A program made the translations under genes and the position numbers. Shown here piece after piece: positions 11,950 through 22,429 of a stretch of DNA of 64,000 nucleotides (its first letter is position 1; every line of letters starts with the position of its first letter). Location: NCBI GenBank assembly GCA_018398815.1, contig CM031600.1, forward strand, positions 58,961,950 through 59,025,949, read 5' to 3'. The DNA is from Conus ventricosus (lineage: Eukaryota; Mollusca; Gastropoda; Neogastropoda; Conidae). The notes under the pieces were generated by a model. It saw only the letters and a program-made list of their open reading frames with translations, did not search any database and had not been told where the DNA came from.

Positions 11950-13293
11950 GACTAGCTCTGTGATATTGGTCTGTAACTGTTGCTGTTAAAGGGCTCTGTC
12001 ATATTGCTCTGTAACTGTTGCTAGTAGACAGCTCTGTAATATTGCTCAATAACAGTTGCTGTTAAAGGGCTCTGTCATATTGCTCTGTAATTGTTGCTAG
12101 TAGACAGCTCTGTAATATTGCTCTATAACAGTTGCTGGTAGAGAGCTCTGTAGTATTGCTCTATAACTCTTGCTGATAAAGAGCTCTGTAGTATTGCTCT
12201 ATAACAGTTGCTGGTAGAGAGCTCTGTAGAATTGCTCTATAACTCTCGCTGATAAAGAGCTCTGTAATACTGCTCTATAACAGTTGCTGGTAAGAGAGCT
12301 CTGTAATATTGCTCTATATTTGTTGCTGCTAGAGAGCTCTGTAAAATTGCTCTATAGCTCTTGCTGATAAAGAGCTCTGTAATGTTGCTCTGTAACTGTT
12401 CCTAGTAGAGAGCTCTGTAATGTTGCTCTATAACTGTTGCTGGCAGAGAGCTCTGTATTGTTGCTCTATAACTGTTGCTGATAAAAAGCTCTGTCATATT
12501 GCTCTATAACTGTTGCCGGTAGAGAGCTCTGCAATGTTGCTCTATAACTGTTGCCGGTAGAGAGCTCTGTAATGTTGCTCTATAACTGTTGCTGTTAAAG
12601 GGCTCTGTCATATTGCGCTATAACTGTTGCTGTTAAAGGGCTCTGTCATATTGCTCTGTAACTGTTGCTGTTAGAGAGCTCTGTATTGTTGCTCTATAAT
12701 TGTTGCTAGTAGAGAGCTCTGTATTGTTGCTCTATAACTGTTGCTGGTAGAGAGCTCTGTAATATTGCTGTATAACTGTTGCTGGTAGAGAACTCTGTAA
12801 TGTTGCTCTATAACTGTTGCTGGTAGAGAGCTCTGTAATGTTGCTCTATAACTGTTGCTGGTAGAGAGCTCTGTAATGTTGCTGTATAACTGTTGCTTGT
12901 AGAGAGCTCTGTAATATTGCTGTATAACTGTTGCTGGTAGAGAACTCTGTAATGTTGCTCTATAACTGTTGCTGGTAGAGAGCTCTGTAATATTGCTCTA
13001 TAACTGTTGCTGATAGAGAGCTCTGTAATGTTGCTGTATAACTGTTGCTTGTAGAGAGCTCTGTAATATTGCTCTATAACTGTTGCTGATAGAGAGCTCT
13101 GTAATGATGCTCAATTACTGTTACTGGTAGAGAACTCTGTAGTGTTGCTCTGTAACTGTTGCTGGTAAAGAGCTGTGTAGTGTTGCGCTATAACTGTTGC
13201 TGGTAGAGAGCTCTGTAATGTTGCACTATAACTGTTGCTGGTAGTGAGTTCTGTGATGTTGCGCTATAACTGTTGCTGGTAGAGATCTCTGTG
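11950..13293 (+). repeat. 38-bp minisatellite, about 35 copies, in the NUDT3-like intron
   Basis: The consensus unit contains GAGAGCTCTGTAAT(G/A)TTGCT and CTATAACTGTTGCTGGTA. Copies are more diverged than in the 68-bp array, with many substitutions and a few one-base indels. Variant types such as TTAAAGGGCTCTGTCATA and GATAAAGAGCTC recur in clusters at the left end. This looks like an older array with local homogenisation. Confidence 0.95.
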
Positions 13294-13984
13294 ATCATGG
13301 TGAGAAGATGCAGTTGGCTTTCTGCTGTGGTAGTGGGAGTGCTGCTGGTCCCATTGGAAGTGTTCAGCCGTGTCAGGAAGAACCTTTCAGATTTTGGCCC
13401 CTCCTTGGGTCAAGACACTACAGAGGCCCAAATGATTCTGAAATGCAAAAATGACCTGAGTCGTAAGATGAAGTATAGTGACAGTGTGCTTTAAAAATGT
13501 TCAAAAGAAAAAAAAAAGAAAGAAACTGTATTGACTAAGACAGTGATTCCATGAAAGCACTTGACAAAAGGAATGAAAATATGGTGTCTGAGAATGTCAT
13601 TGTTTTGTCTTGGGTGCGGATAGCGTATGTATTCCCCTCAGCTGTCAGAAATTCCTCTCGGTTTTCAAAACATATTCCTCTCAAGTCTCTTCAGAGGTTG
13701 GCAGCTCTGAACATGTGCAGAGATCTGTGATCTTGATGGAGCTGTACCAGCTGCAGAAGAAGGTAGATGTCTGTTCATAGATATGCTACTGTTGCAGATA
13801 AGCAACTGGGTTCAAACGTTCTACTCAAGGTAGATAACTCTTTGGGTGCAGGGTAATGGCTCTTTGGATACAGGAAGCTGTATATTCAGAGATATGCTAC
13901 TGCTGCAGATGGGAAACGGTTCAGATATTTCACTCAAGGTAGATAACTTTCTGGGTGCAGGGTAATGGCTCTTTGGGTACAGGA

Positions 13985-13999
13985 AGTTGTATATTCATA
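13985..13999 (+). repeat. Target-site duplication, left copy (SINE copy 1)
   Basis: The 15 bases AGTTGTATATTCATA recur exactly at 14861-14875, immediately after the poly-A tail of the element. Confidence 0.95.
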
Positions 14000-14860
14000 C
14001 CAGCCGCCGTGGCGAAGTGGTTAGCGTCGTGGACTCCCGGCTGGGAGGTCGTGGGTTCGAATCCCATCAGAGGCATGTGGGTTTTTTCTGCCCCGACCGG
14101 CTCCTACCCAGAGTTGAGTTTGCTGCGGACTCAGTTGGGAAGACTGGGACCACACAGTCGAGTTTCATCCACTTAATGGATGCGTTTCTGAGAGTGTTGC
14201 TCAAATTTCCTGACCAACACTGCAGGTGCCTGTATCTCTCGGGCCTGGTTGACGCCAGGATATATTATGAAAGGAAGCGTAGAGTTCAGCCCTGTCATGT
14301 AGTCTCAGACCGAAATGGAAATCCGTAGCATCATCTTAATCATCCTCATTCCCATTGATCAGCATTAAAAAAAAAAAAGTCTCAAATTCTGTGGCCCTTC
14401 ATGCCCTGCTCTCATGGTGACCTCAATTTCGATGTCCTCTCCGCATCTGTGGCCTTGGTTTGCTTCCGTCGGGGTCACCGGTATCGGCGAGTCCATGGGG
14501 GCTGTCGCTGGACGGACGTGGTGGCGCCCTCCGGAGGGAGAGCTCACTCGCGCCGGCTCCGCGACTAAGCAATTATTGTCGTCAGTAGGGGGCTTAGTAG
14601 GTGGTGTCCTGCGTATGTTAGATCAGAACAGGCGCCACTGAACACCACCGAAGTGACTCGGCAGCAGTGCAGTGTCTCCTCCGGTGGGTTGCCTCGACGA
14701 CTTAACATTGACTGCTCCCTGTGGATTGCTGGTGCCGGGGCTGCAGCGGGGCCGGCCGGGCTGTGGATGTGGACGGGGTGTCGGAATGAGCGGCGTGGGT
14801 GCACTGCCTCTGAGGTGACGCAGAGGTTGGGACAGCAAAAAAAAAAAAAAAAAAAAAAAA
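14000..14860 (+). mobile_element. Complete composite tRNA-derived SINE (copy 1), ~861 bp
   Basis: The head looks tRNA-derived. It has a pol III A-box-like TGGCGAAGTGG (14010-14020) and a B box GGGTTCGAATCCC (14053-14065). The body is unusually long for a SINE and has an internal A run at 14367-14378, so it looks like two units joined: about 14000-14378, and about 14379-14836 plus a 24-base terminal A tail. It is flanked by a perfect 15-bp target-site duplication, which proves retroposition by target-primed reverse transcription and suggests a recent insertion. It lies in sense orientation 125 bases before the last NUDT3-like exon. Diverged relatives are at 18597, 32540 and 62395. Short reading frames in the body are not supported as protein. 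Confidence 0.92.
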
Positions 14861-14875
14861 AGTTGTATATTCATA
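14861..14875 (+). repeat. Target-site duplication, right copy (SINE copy 1)
   Basis: An exact second copy of AGTTGTATATTCATA directly after the A tail. Confidence 0.95.
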
Positions 14876-14984
14876 GATATCCTATCACTGCAGGTGGGAA
14901 ACTGAATTCAGATGTTCCTCTCAAGGTAAAGAACACTTTGGGTAACGTTCACTGTAACTTTTTTTTCTTTTTAAACTGCTGCAG

Positions 14985-15097
14985 ATCGTAAAAGGCAGTG
15001 GTTCTCCCTGGCCGAGGCCCAAACCATGCTCAGTCTCCACAAGCCGGCACAGTGCCGGTATATTGACCTTCTCCTGGAGCAGCGTGCCAAGAGCTGA
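14985..15097 (+). CDS. NUDT3: NUDT3/DIPP-like, terminal coding exon
   Basis: The acceptor is CTGCTGCAG ending at 14984. With the one base carried over from the exon at 4554-4638, the peptide reads N-RKRQWFSLAEAQTML, then HKPAQCRYIDLL and stops at TGA 15095-15097. This matches the C-terminal part of DIPP enzymes (RKREWFKIEDAIKVLQYHKPVQASYFETL in human NUDT3). The WF and HKP positions are conserved. The protein ends about six residues after the homologous block (EQRAKS), so it lacks the longer low-complexity tail of vertebrate NUDT3. The enzyme removes the beta-phosphate of inositol pyrophosphates. The intron before this exon is 10.3 kb and carries the minisatellites and the SINE. Confidence 0.88.
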
Positions 15098-15974
15098 TGA
15101 CGGCCCAGATCTCCGCAGGCCAGGGAGGTCTCTTCAGGACCCAGGGATCCCGGACGACCAGCGGAGGGGCCCTGTGCAGGATGGGCAGAATCTGTGATTT
15201 AATTGATCAGTTAGGGTTTGGCTTGGATGGTGATTGTGGTTTCCAAGACATTCAGTTGTGGAGTTCTCTTTTTTTTCGTTGTTGTTGTTTGATCCGGTGT
15301 CATGTGAACATTTTGAGTGAGGAAAACAGTTTACTAAATGAAAAAGAGACTGGAGGGTTTTTTTTTTTTTTTTTTGTTTTTTTGTAAACTGTTGTAAGGG
15401 TTTAAAAAAAGAACAGTCAAATATTGAACATACAATCTTTAGTTGTAGTGTTTTTTTTTTGTTTGTTTTTTTATTCTTTGGAGAGTTACTTTTTAAAGTA
15501 AAAATGATGATGCCAGACTTGTTTCATTCATTGTACTGCCTTTGAAAAAAAAAAAAAAGATTTATTCGTAACTCTTACCCAATTTTGGCCTGCTTAGAGA
15601 TCAGAAAAACTCTGCAGGTTTTAACTGAACATCAAAGAAGCCAGAATGAAGAAACAACTGGAAAGTGAGGTTCATTTAAAAAGAAGTGGAACAGATATAA
15701 TGTCAAATGAAGCTGTGATGAATAGAAGGGGGGGTAATGTTGTTGCTCTTGATTAGAAATCAGTGTTTTGGAAATGAGGCAGTACAGCAGAAGTCTTTAC
15801 TTTATATGATTTACGTTTGTTCTGGGTATGTTGGCAGTGGGCAGTGAGGACAACGTACAGTTTTGCGAGTCGATATGTTAATGATGGTGAGGGAAACATT
15901 TTGGCCGAACTGGTAACTGTAATGATAAAGGACAAGCGCTCTGGCTTTTTGAGAGATTGTACTTAAGAAATAAA
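15098..15974 (+). other. Probable 3' UTR of the NUDT3-like gene
   Basis: No further reading frame follows the stop. The sequence is AT-rich with T and A runs. The first clear AATAAA on + after the stop is at 15969-15974. I infer this as a possible polyadenylation signal; transcript data would be needed to set the true end. Confidence 0.4.
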
Positions 15975-18586
15975 AAGAGTTCACAATAGGTATCAGTCCA
16001 AAAACTACATGGCATGTGATTGATGCATACCTCTGTGTATATGACAGTTCATTTCATCATCAATACAATGACTGAAAAGCCAGTATCTGTACCAAGCTTT
16101 TTATAATGAGAATATCATTAACTGGGTTAGTGTTTTTATTATCAGTATGTCTGAATACCATTTTGTGTTTTGAACTGAAATTTGGTTGGTTTGTTGAGGA
16201 GTAGTTTGAACTTTCATACAGTTTTGTCAATAATTTAGAATTCCATGGATTTCCTTTGTTATTTTCTTTTTTCCCCAACGAGCAGCACAGATAGCCGGAC
16301 CAAATACAGTGATAGATAATGGCTTGAAGAGAGTTGCTCAGGAGACAATCCGTATGACTGCAGGGTACATTTGTTTATGACGACACATTTCTCCTTGATA
16401 TGTGCACATACTTTTTTGTGTGTGGACCATTTGGCTTAAAGAAGATCAAGTCTGTGAAATGACTTTTTGTATGTATGTTATTTTTGTTATGTGTATGTGT
16501 GTGTGTATATGGTGAGTGTCCCAGATGAACTGTAAGAATTATAACCCTTCCATTGCAGAATGAGTCTGCCGTCTCTGTTCAGTCTTTGTTGTTAGGGTGG
16601 AGCGTTAAGTACTCTCCATCTCTTGCAACAGTGCAAGCAGCTTTCAAATGGGAGACACTGTGTACAAGCTTCACTCTTTCCACAATTTCTTGTTGTTGTT
16701 TTGTTTTTTATTAATAGAAGATTATATATCTAGTTTTCAAATGTTCTGAAAGAAAGTTTTGGTCGCAAATATACCTGAGTGGTGGTAATTCAAAAAAAAA
16801 AAAAAATGACCCTCAGGGTAATTAACTGAACATGGATTCCTGGGTAATGAGGTCATGTTGCTTTTAGCCCAGCCGACCGCAAAGGGCCATATCAGGGCTG
16901 TCACAGCGTTCTTTATACACAATAACATCTTGGCTATACTTTCAGTATTCAACAGATTTGCAAAAAAGTGGCCAAAGCATGTAATAATCTAAATACGAAT
17001 CAAGTTTTCTGTGTTTACTTTTTTAAATGTCCAGTTCGAATTTTCATGAAAATTACTTGTAAATTTTTGCATTTTTGAAAAATTACGCCTATACACAGAA
17101 AAACATGTGAAATGTATGTGTGCTTACCTTTGAATGTTTCTACTGACTCAGACTGTCAGCAGATGGGCATGAAAGCCTTGGATGGTATTTCTCCATCAGT
17201 TATCCTCCCTTGTCTCGTAAACATGTTCAGTGCTGAATACATCACCTATAACACAACTTTGATTCTCTCTGGAAGTACAAGTTGCCTGTGTTCTGCCATC
17301 ATCTTTGGGGAAAGAGTGCTCAGTCTCTGACCTGTTACGTAACAACACGGAGAGAAAATTAGTGTATTTTCAGTCTACAGGAGAGAACTGCAAGAAGTCA
17401 GATGTTTAGCGCTAGACCTGTGTTGTCTCCCTTGGATTCAAGTTTGCATGTGCTGGTGTAAAGAGCATTTCACTGTGTGCTGAAGTTATAACTTAGCACA
17501 TCACAGTTTATTGGCTGGGCGCCAGATTTCTAAAAAAGTTCAATGCATGACATACTTTCACAGACCTTTTCGCTGACCAAACTGTACTTGTCGCTAAAAA
17601 TGGCTCAAGAAGCTGAAACAACAAAATGTCTCTTTGGCAAGTACATTCCCAAAATAGATAAATCTCGAAAAATACCCATGCTTCCGAAGCAGTAGATGGT
17701 GTCCTTTACAGTGCATTGAGTAGACAAAAGTATTTTAACTTCATATTTCCTGTTTGAGTTTTATTTTTTAACCAGTAAGATGAAGCCTTTTCCTACCCTT
17801 ATCATTATCTGGTAGACTTGTGAGTGATTTTCGGCATTCTGTTGTACTTCAGCCTACAACTGAATACCCTGACTTAAAAGCAAAACTTTTAGTTCCCCTG
17901 ATTTTACTGTGAGTGTGAAAGGCTCCTTTGTTTTCTATGACTTTCGCAGTTTCCCCTGACCAGTAAGTGAGGGGGTGAACATCATTATTCTTGATTGTCT
18001 GAAGGGAAATGTAACAGTAAGTGCTAATTCGATTGCGCTAGTACCCTTTACAGTCTTGTTGTGAAAGTGAAGATGATGTATTCCTTGATTTTGAATATTG
18101 TCTTCCGTAATTTAACATGTATTCAAAGTGTTTCTCTTGCCAAAGGGTTGTATGTCTTAATATTCAAAGTGTTTCTTTTGTCAAAAGGTTCTAATAGTCT
18201 TGTGCTAAACCAGTAACAGAACAACAAAACAATGACCAATTCTTTGTCAGGTCTTACTGTGTCATTTTTTTCCAGTATTAGGTGTAAATTTTAGTCTTCA
18301 TACAATCAACTAGAGTTTGGTTGTTTCCAAATTTACATCTTTTGTGTTAAGTGCCTGTTTATCATATTTGCAATGCCCCTTGCAAGTTTCCTGCATATTG
18401 CCCTAAAATAGTTTCAGTTAAAAGTAGGGTGTCCCATAAACTGGTTTTAAGAAAATGTGTTGTCTTCGAATTATAGTTGCTGAAACTTGCCGTTAAATGC
18501 AAGACTGTATAATCTCACTGAACTCAAATTGGCATTAAGTTTACATTGTTAACCCATGCATGTCAGCTATCACATATTTCTCACAA
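15975..18586. other. Intergenic; no gene seen
   Basis: Unique AT-rich sequence. It holds one fragment of a dispersed repeat at 16866-16903 (entered separately) and a ~40-bp imperfect direct repeat containing ATTCAAAGTGTTTCT near 18120-18190. I recognise no exon. Confidence 0.5.
16866..16903 (-). repeat. Dispersed repeat core, probably SINE-derived
   Basis: The core AGCCCAGCCGACCGCAAAGG and the following GGCC(A)ATCAGGGCTGTCA are shared almost exactly with 36149-36187. Flanks differ. A run of A on the + side (16791-16806) suggests a - strand retroposon with poly-T/poly-A tail, but its ends are not defined. Confidence 0.55.
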
Positions 18587-18596
18587 TGTTTTCATT
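18587..18596 (+). repeat. Target-site duplication, left copy (SINE copy 2)
   Basis: TGTTTTCATT recurs at 19966-19975 after the A-rich tail of SINE copy 2. Confidence 0.8.
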
Positions 18597-19131
18597 TTTT
18601 TCTGCCCTGACCAACTCCTACCCAGAGTTGAGTTTGCTACGGGCTCCATTGGGATGACTGGAACCACACAGTCGAGTTTCATTTACTTGATGGATGCATC
18701 TATGAAAGTGTTGCCTAAATTTCCTGACCAACACTGCAGGTGTCTATATCTCTCAGGCCTGGTTGATGCAGGGATATATCATGAAAGTAAGGGAGAGTAC
18801 AACCCTGTCATGCAGTCTCGAACATGAATGGAAATCCATAGCATCATTTTCTTCATCCTCATTCTCATCGAGCGACATTAAAAAAATTCTGTGGCCCATT
18901 ATGCCCTGCTCTCATGATGAGCTCAGTTTTGATGTCCTCTCCACGTCTGTGGCCTTTGTTTGATTCTGTTGGGGTCACCAGTATCGGCAAGTTCATGGGA
19001 GCTGTCGTTGGACGGGCGTGGTGGTGCCCTCCGGAGGGAGAGCTCACTCACGCCAGCTCCGTGACTAAGCAATTACTGTTGTCAGTAGGGTTTTAAGATG
19101 GTGACTTGCATATGTCGGATCAGAACAGGTG

Positions 19132-19713
19132 CAGAGCTTAATCTAGAGCGCGGGATTGGTACAATCCCCCGAAAATCTGTTCCTTCCCGCAATTATCGAG
19201 TCTTAATGCGGGCAGACTCCCGCACATTTGCAGGACTGCCCGCCCTGTTCACTGATCGTTGCGGGCGCTCATTTGTCGACTGCTTGAAAAACTGAAACTA
19301 GGACGGAGCAGGAGTGAACAATTTCTTGATATTTCATTGGCTGTTAGTATAAATCAACCAATCGGCGGCGTTCATCTCCTCGATCACCGACGAGAAGTTG
19401 CGAGAGTTTGAGGCGCCATATTGGATATTTTCCAAAATGAAGCGTGAACCCACCCTATTCGACTTCAACTTTCGTGGAGGAAAAGTGAAAAAATAAGATT
19501 CTGTGCCATGCGAGGGTGGAGAAGATCATGAAGAAACCGCGACTACATCCAAAAGCTCAGAGAAGCAGCCCAAAAAGAGTGCCAGTGCAAGGGAACACCG
19601 GTTTCAAGACAATTGGCTGAAGAAGTGGCCCTGGGGGAGGGGGAGTGCCCCCCTTTTTTTGATGTGAGGGAGGGACTGCCCCCCTTTTTCAAAAATCCTA
19701 GATTAAGCTCTGC
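19132..19713 (+). mobile_element. Non-autonomous hAT-like DNA transposon nested in SINE copy 2
   Basis: The insert has perfect 15-bp terminal inverted repeats: CAGAGCTTAATCTAG at the left and CTAGATTAAGCTCTG at the right. It is flanked by CAGGTG on both sides (19126-19131 and 19714-19719). Removing the insert plus one CAGGTG restores the sequence of SINE copy 1 at this point. The CAG start fits hAT-type ends, but hAT elements normally duplicate 8 bp, so the superfamily is uncertain. Inside, from ATG 19437, is a broken N-terminal coding piece (MKREPTLFDF, a stop, then in the same frame HRFQDNWLKKWPW). It resembles the start of TTF-zinc-finger/ZMYM-type hAT transposases. The catalytic part is missing. 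Confidence 0.8.
19437..19630 (+). pseudogene. Remnant of a TTF-type hAT transposase N-terminus
   Basis: The frame opens with MKREPTLFDF, meets an in-frame TAA after about 19 codons, then continues in the same frame with a Ser/Lys-rich linker and the block FQDNWLKKWPW. That block is typical of the region just upstream of or at the TTF zinc finger of some hAT transposases (FQ..W..K.PWL). After it the sequence becomes G/C homopolymer-rich and non-coding. Family assignment rests on memory of the motif and would need a profile search. Confidence 0.5.
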
Positions 19714-19965
19714 AGGTGCCACTAAACACTACCAATGTGACTTGGCAACAGTGCAGTGTCTCCTCTGGTGGGTTGCCTCTTGATGACTTGACATCGCCTA
19801 TTCTCAGTGGATTGCCAATGCTGGGGCTGTGGTGGGCCGGGCCGAGCTGTGACTGCGAATGGGGTGTGGGGGGGGGGGGGGGGTCGGAATGAGCAGTGTG
19901 GGTGCAATGCCACTGAGGTGGCACAGAAAATGGGATAGCAAAAAGAAAGAAGAAGAAAAAAAAGC

Positions 19966-19975
19966 TGTTTTCATT
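19966..19975 (+). repeat. Target-site duplication, right copy (SINE copy 2)
   Basis: Second copy of TGTTTTCATT directly after the A-rich tail. Confidence 0.8.
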
Positions 19976-22214
19976 CGTATTTCCCTTTTACTGACCTGAA
20001 CACATTTTGACCTGTAATTTAGTGTGAGTATGTTACCAGCCGTAGATCTGAAAAGTCCAGAAGGAAGAGTTGGCCTTATCTCTCAGATTGCCCTCTCTGT
20101 GTCTGGTACTGTTATTGTCAGTGGTAAATTATTTGATAATGTTACACACTCTTTATAAAATGGAGAAATTTTATGAAACTGAAAGCAGGGAAAACGGACT
20201 TGGTGCTTCTGCCAGCTTCTTGCAAAAATCTCCCTGTATACACTCTAACATGTATGAAGTAAGAATCTTATCTTTATTTCACTTGTCTGGGAATTTATAC
20301 TCTTCACATGTAATGATGAACTTCACTTCCCCACTCCCTTTTCCTTCATTCCTGTATCGTTTTGGATTGGGAATTCCTCATTAACCTTTTTTTTTTTTTT
20401 TTTTTGACAGACTAGACTTATTTTGATGTTTCTGTCATGGCTGTGTCGCAGTTTGATAGAGACAAAAAGTTACCTCGGTAAGATCCTATCTGTATCTGTA
20501 TGCGTGTTCAGAAGAGAGAGAGAGAGAGTGTTTGTGTGTGTGTGAGGGAGAGAGAGGAAGAGAGATATAGAATGCAATTATATCTGTGCATGTGCTTCTT
20601 TGCGTTGATCCTCAGCTTGAAACTTACTCCACTGTTTTGTTTTCTTTTCTTTTCTTTTAAAAAAAGGGAACTGAACAGCATCAGCAACTACTGTGTCTGA
20701 GATGACTTTAAGACTCTGCGGGTATATTTTGGTTTGTTTCTGTATCACTTTTGGCCATTTTCCCCTGACTGCAAGTTGTCGGAGATCTCCACAGCATTCT
20801 GATCTCAGTCCAGTGCAACAGGATAGAGACATAACCAATCTAGGGCTTTCGTTTTGTCCCTCTGGGAGTCCACCTTTCACTCCACCCTGCAGTAGCCAAA
20901 CACTGGCCCTGTGGTCAAGCTACCTGTCTGAAAAACGATTCCCAGGAAAAAAGGAGATCCCAAGGTATGAGTTTGAATCCCCATGGTGTGTATTTTTCCC
21001 TTACTCCTCTCACCTTTGGATACTTGGGAGAGGAGACTGCCAAGCATTCCCCCATTGCCCAGTGATGGATGTTCGATCAGAGTCTGAGGTGGTTCTGATC
21101 TGTCGTGGCAAGAGCAATTGCATGGCTATCATGAACATTTTAGGAATCAATTGCAAAACTGACCTGCGGTGGTGTGATAAATTCTAGAAATAAATTTGAT
21201 ATCAAGGACAAAAGATTTTCTTTTGTTTACCCCCAAGTTTTCTGTTTATATTGTTTGCTACTTCGAGTTTGGTGTGGTACTTTTGGAATTGCCAAGGAAA
21301 TGGTTTCATGTATTCTTGGTGAACAATACAAGAATATTAATGAAAGTATACCAGTTAAATTTGAAGGGGAAAAAAGTGTGGTACTTCTGTTTTATATATT
21401 TCCCTTTAGAGTGAGTGTACATGTTTTACGTTTAGTGAGAAATGAAAAATGATTGAGATGAATCGTGTTTGGTTTTGCTTTTATGGTTTACACCCTGTAC
21501 AGAATAAATTGGTGTTCTGTTTTCTCCCAAATCGGTCATAATCACATGCAGGGGTGCAAGTCTCTTGGATTAAACCGGAAACCTGGATGAACAGAATCTG
21601 CAAAACTTTGTTTTTGCGGTCTCTATTTTGTGGTGAGATGCTGTTGGGATGCTTTTTGGTGCATAGATTTTTTGGGAAGTGGTATTTTTCTTTGGTAAAT
21701 CTGGAATATATACTTCATTGTGTGACGCATACTTAAACACAGAATAAATGTTCAGGAAAGAAAATTATCGGTGATTTTAACCATCATCTAGTGATTTTGG
21801 TTATTAATTCTCAAGAACACTGTCCCGATATATCAAAACTCTCCACTTGGGAAGGTAGAGGAGTCTATAATTAGTAAAGCATCTTCTTGTCAGTCTAATT
21901 ATAGAAACGACAGTCATTCCATGTGGGAACCACAAAAAAATGAATGAAGGATGAAGTTCTTGTCGAAACAAGATTTTGATAGGGGAAAGGGAATGGGTGA
22001 AAACCCTGTGAAAAGAAGCTGAAAACAGGTATAGCTTGACAATCTTAGGGAAGATGGACAGGTGTGGTGCAGACGCCGTGCGTTGGTCAGTGTCAGAAGA
22101 CTGACGTGTGACCACGCTTTGAACTGTGACTTGAGTCAAAAGGGAAAAAATTGTTGGGTACTCGCACAACCGATCCATGAATCATTAAAGTATGTGCTAT
22201 TGCAAAGCGTTCGA

Positions 22215-22282
22215 GGGGGGGGGGGGGGGGGGGGGGTAAGTTGGGGCGGGGTAAGTTGGGGCGGGGGTAAGTTGGGGCGGGA
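22215..22282 (+). repeat. G22 run followed by three GTAAGTTGGGGCGGG units
   Basis: A 22-base G run (22215-22236) leads into about three copies of a 15-bp G-rich unit. The GGGG and GGG blocks would suit G-quadruplex formation on the + strand. The GTAAGT in each unit is also a perfect splice-donor consensus, but no exon is seen before it. Confidence 0.85.
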
Positions 22283-22371
22283 TGGGGCAGCATCACCACA
22301 ACAAATGATTTACTACTAAAAGAAGGGTGTGATATTTATCAGCAAGATCGAAGTGGCAATTTTTTCCCCTC

Positions 22372-22382
22372 ACACACACACG

Positions 22383-22427
<45 letters not shown>
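22372..22427. repeat. (CA)n microsatellite
   Basis: About 28 CA units, seen directly. Confidence 0.95.

Positions 22428-22429
<2 letters not shown>

Larger units (their letters stand above)
13770..14945 (+). repeat. ~115-bp tandem repeat, three copies, split by a SINE
   Basis: Units begin near 13775, 13889 and, after the SINE, 14872. They share ATAGATATGCTAC or ATAGATATCCTAT, GCAGAT(A/G)(A/G)G or GCAGGTGGG, CTCAAGGTA(G/A)A and CTTTGGGT. The SINE at 14000-14860 sits between unit 2 and unit 3. The last unit ends just before the splice acceptor of the terminal NUDT3-like exon. Confidence 0.8.
18597..19965 (+). mobile_element. 5'-truncated copy 2 of the composite SINE, interrupted by a DNA transposon
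   Basis: The copy starts within the body (TTCTGCCCTGACC, corresponding to about 14082 of copy 1) and lacks the tRNA head. It follows copy 1 through both halves to an A-rich tail. The 10-bp duplication TGTTTTCATT flanks it, so the truncation happened at insertion. It is clearly more diverged than copy 1. A 582-bp insertion at 19132-19713 (entered separately) splits the second half. A G run near 19868-19882 lies in the 3' part. Confidence 0.85.

Noticed and set aside
14002..14073. Functional tRNA gene
   Set aside because: The A-box- and B-box-like sequences are present, but the acceptor stem pairs poorly and the sequence continues into a SINE body with a target duplication.
20693..21187. 164-codon + frame with a hydrophobic start
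   Set aside because: No domain or homology recognised, and it overlaps a tRNA-like SINE fragment; composition looks like chance.
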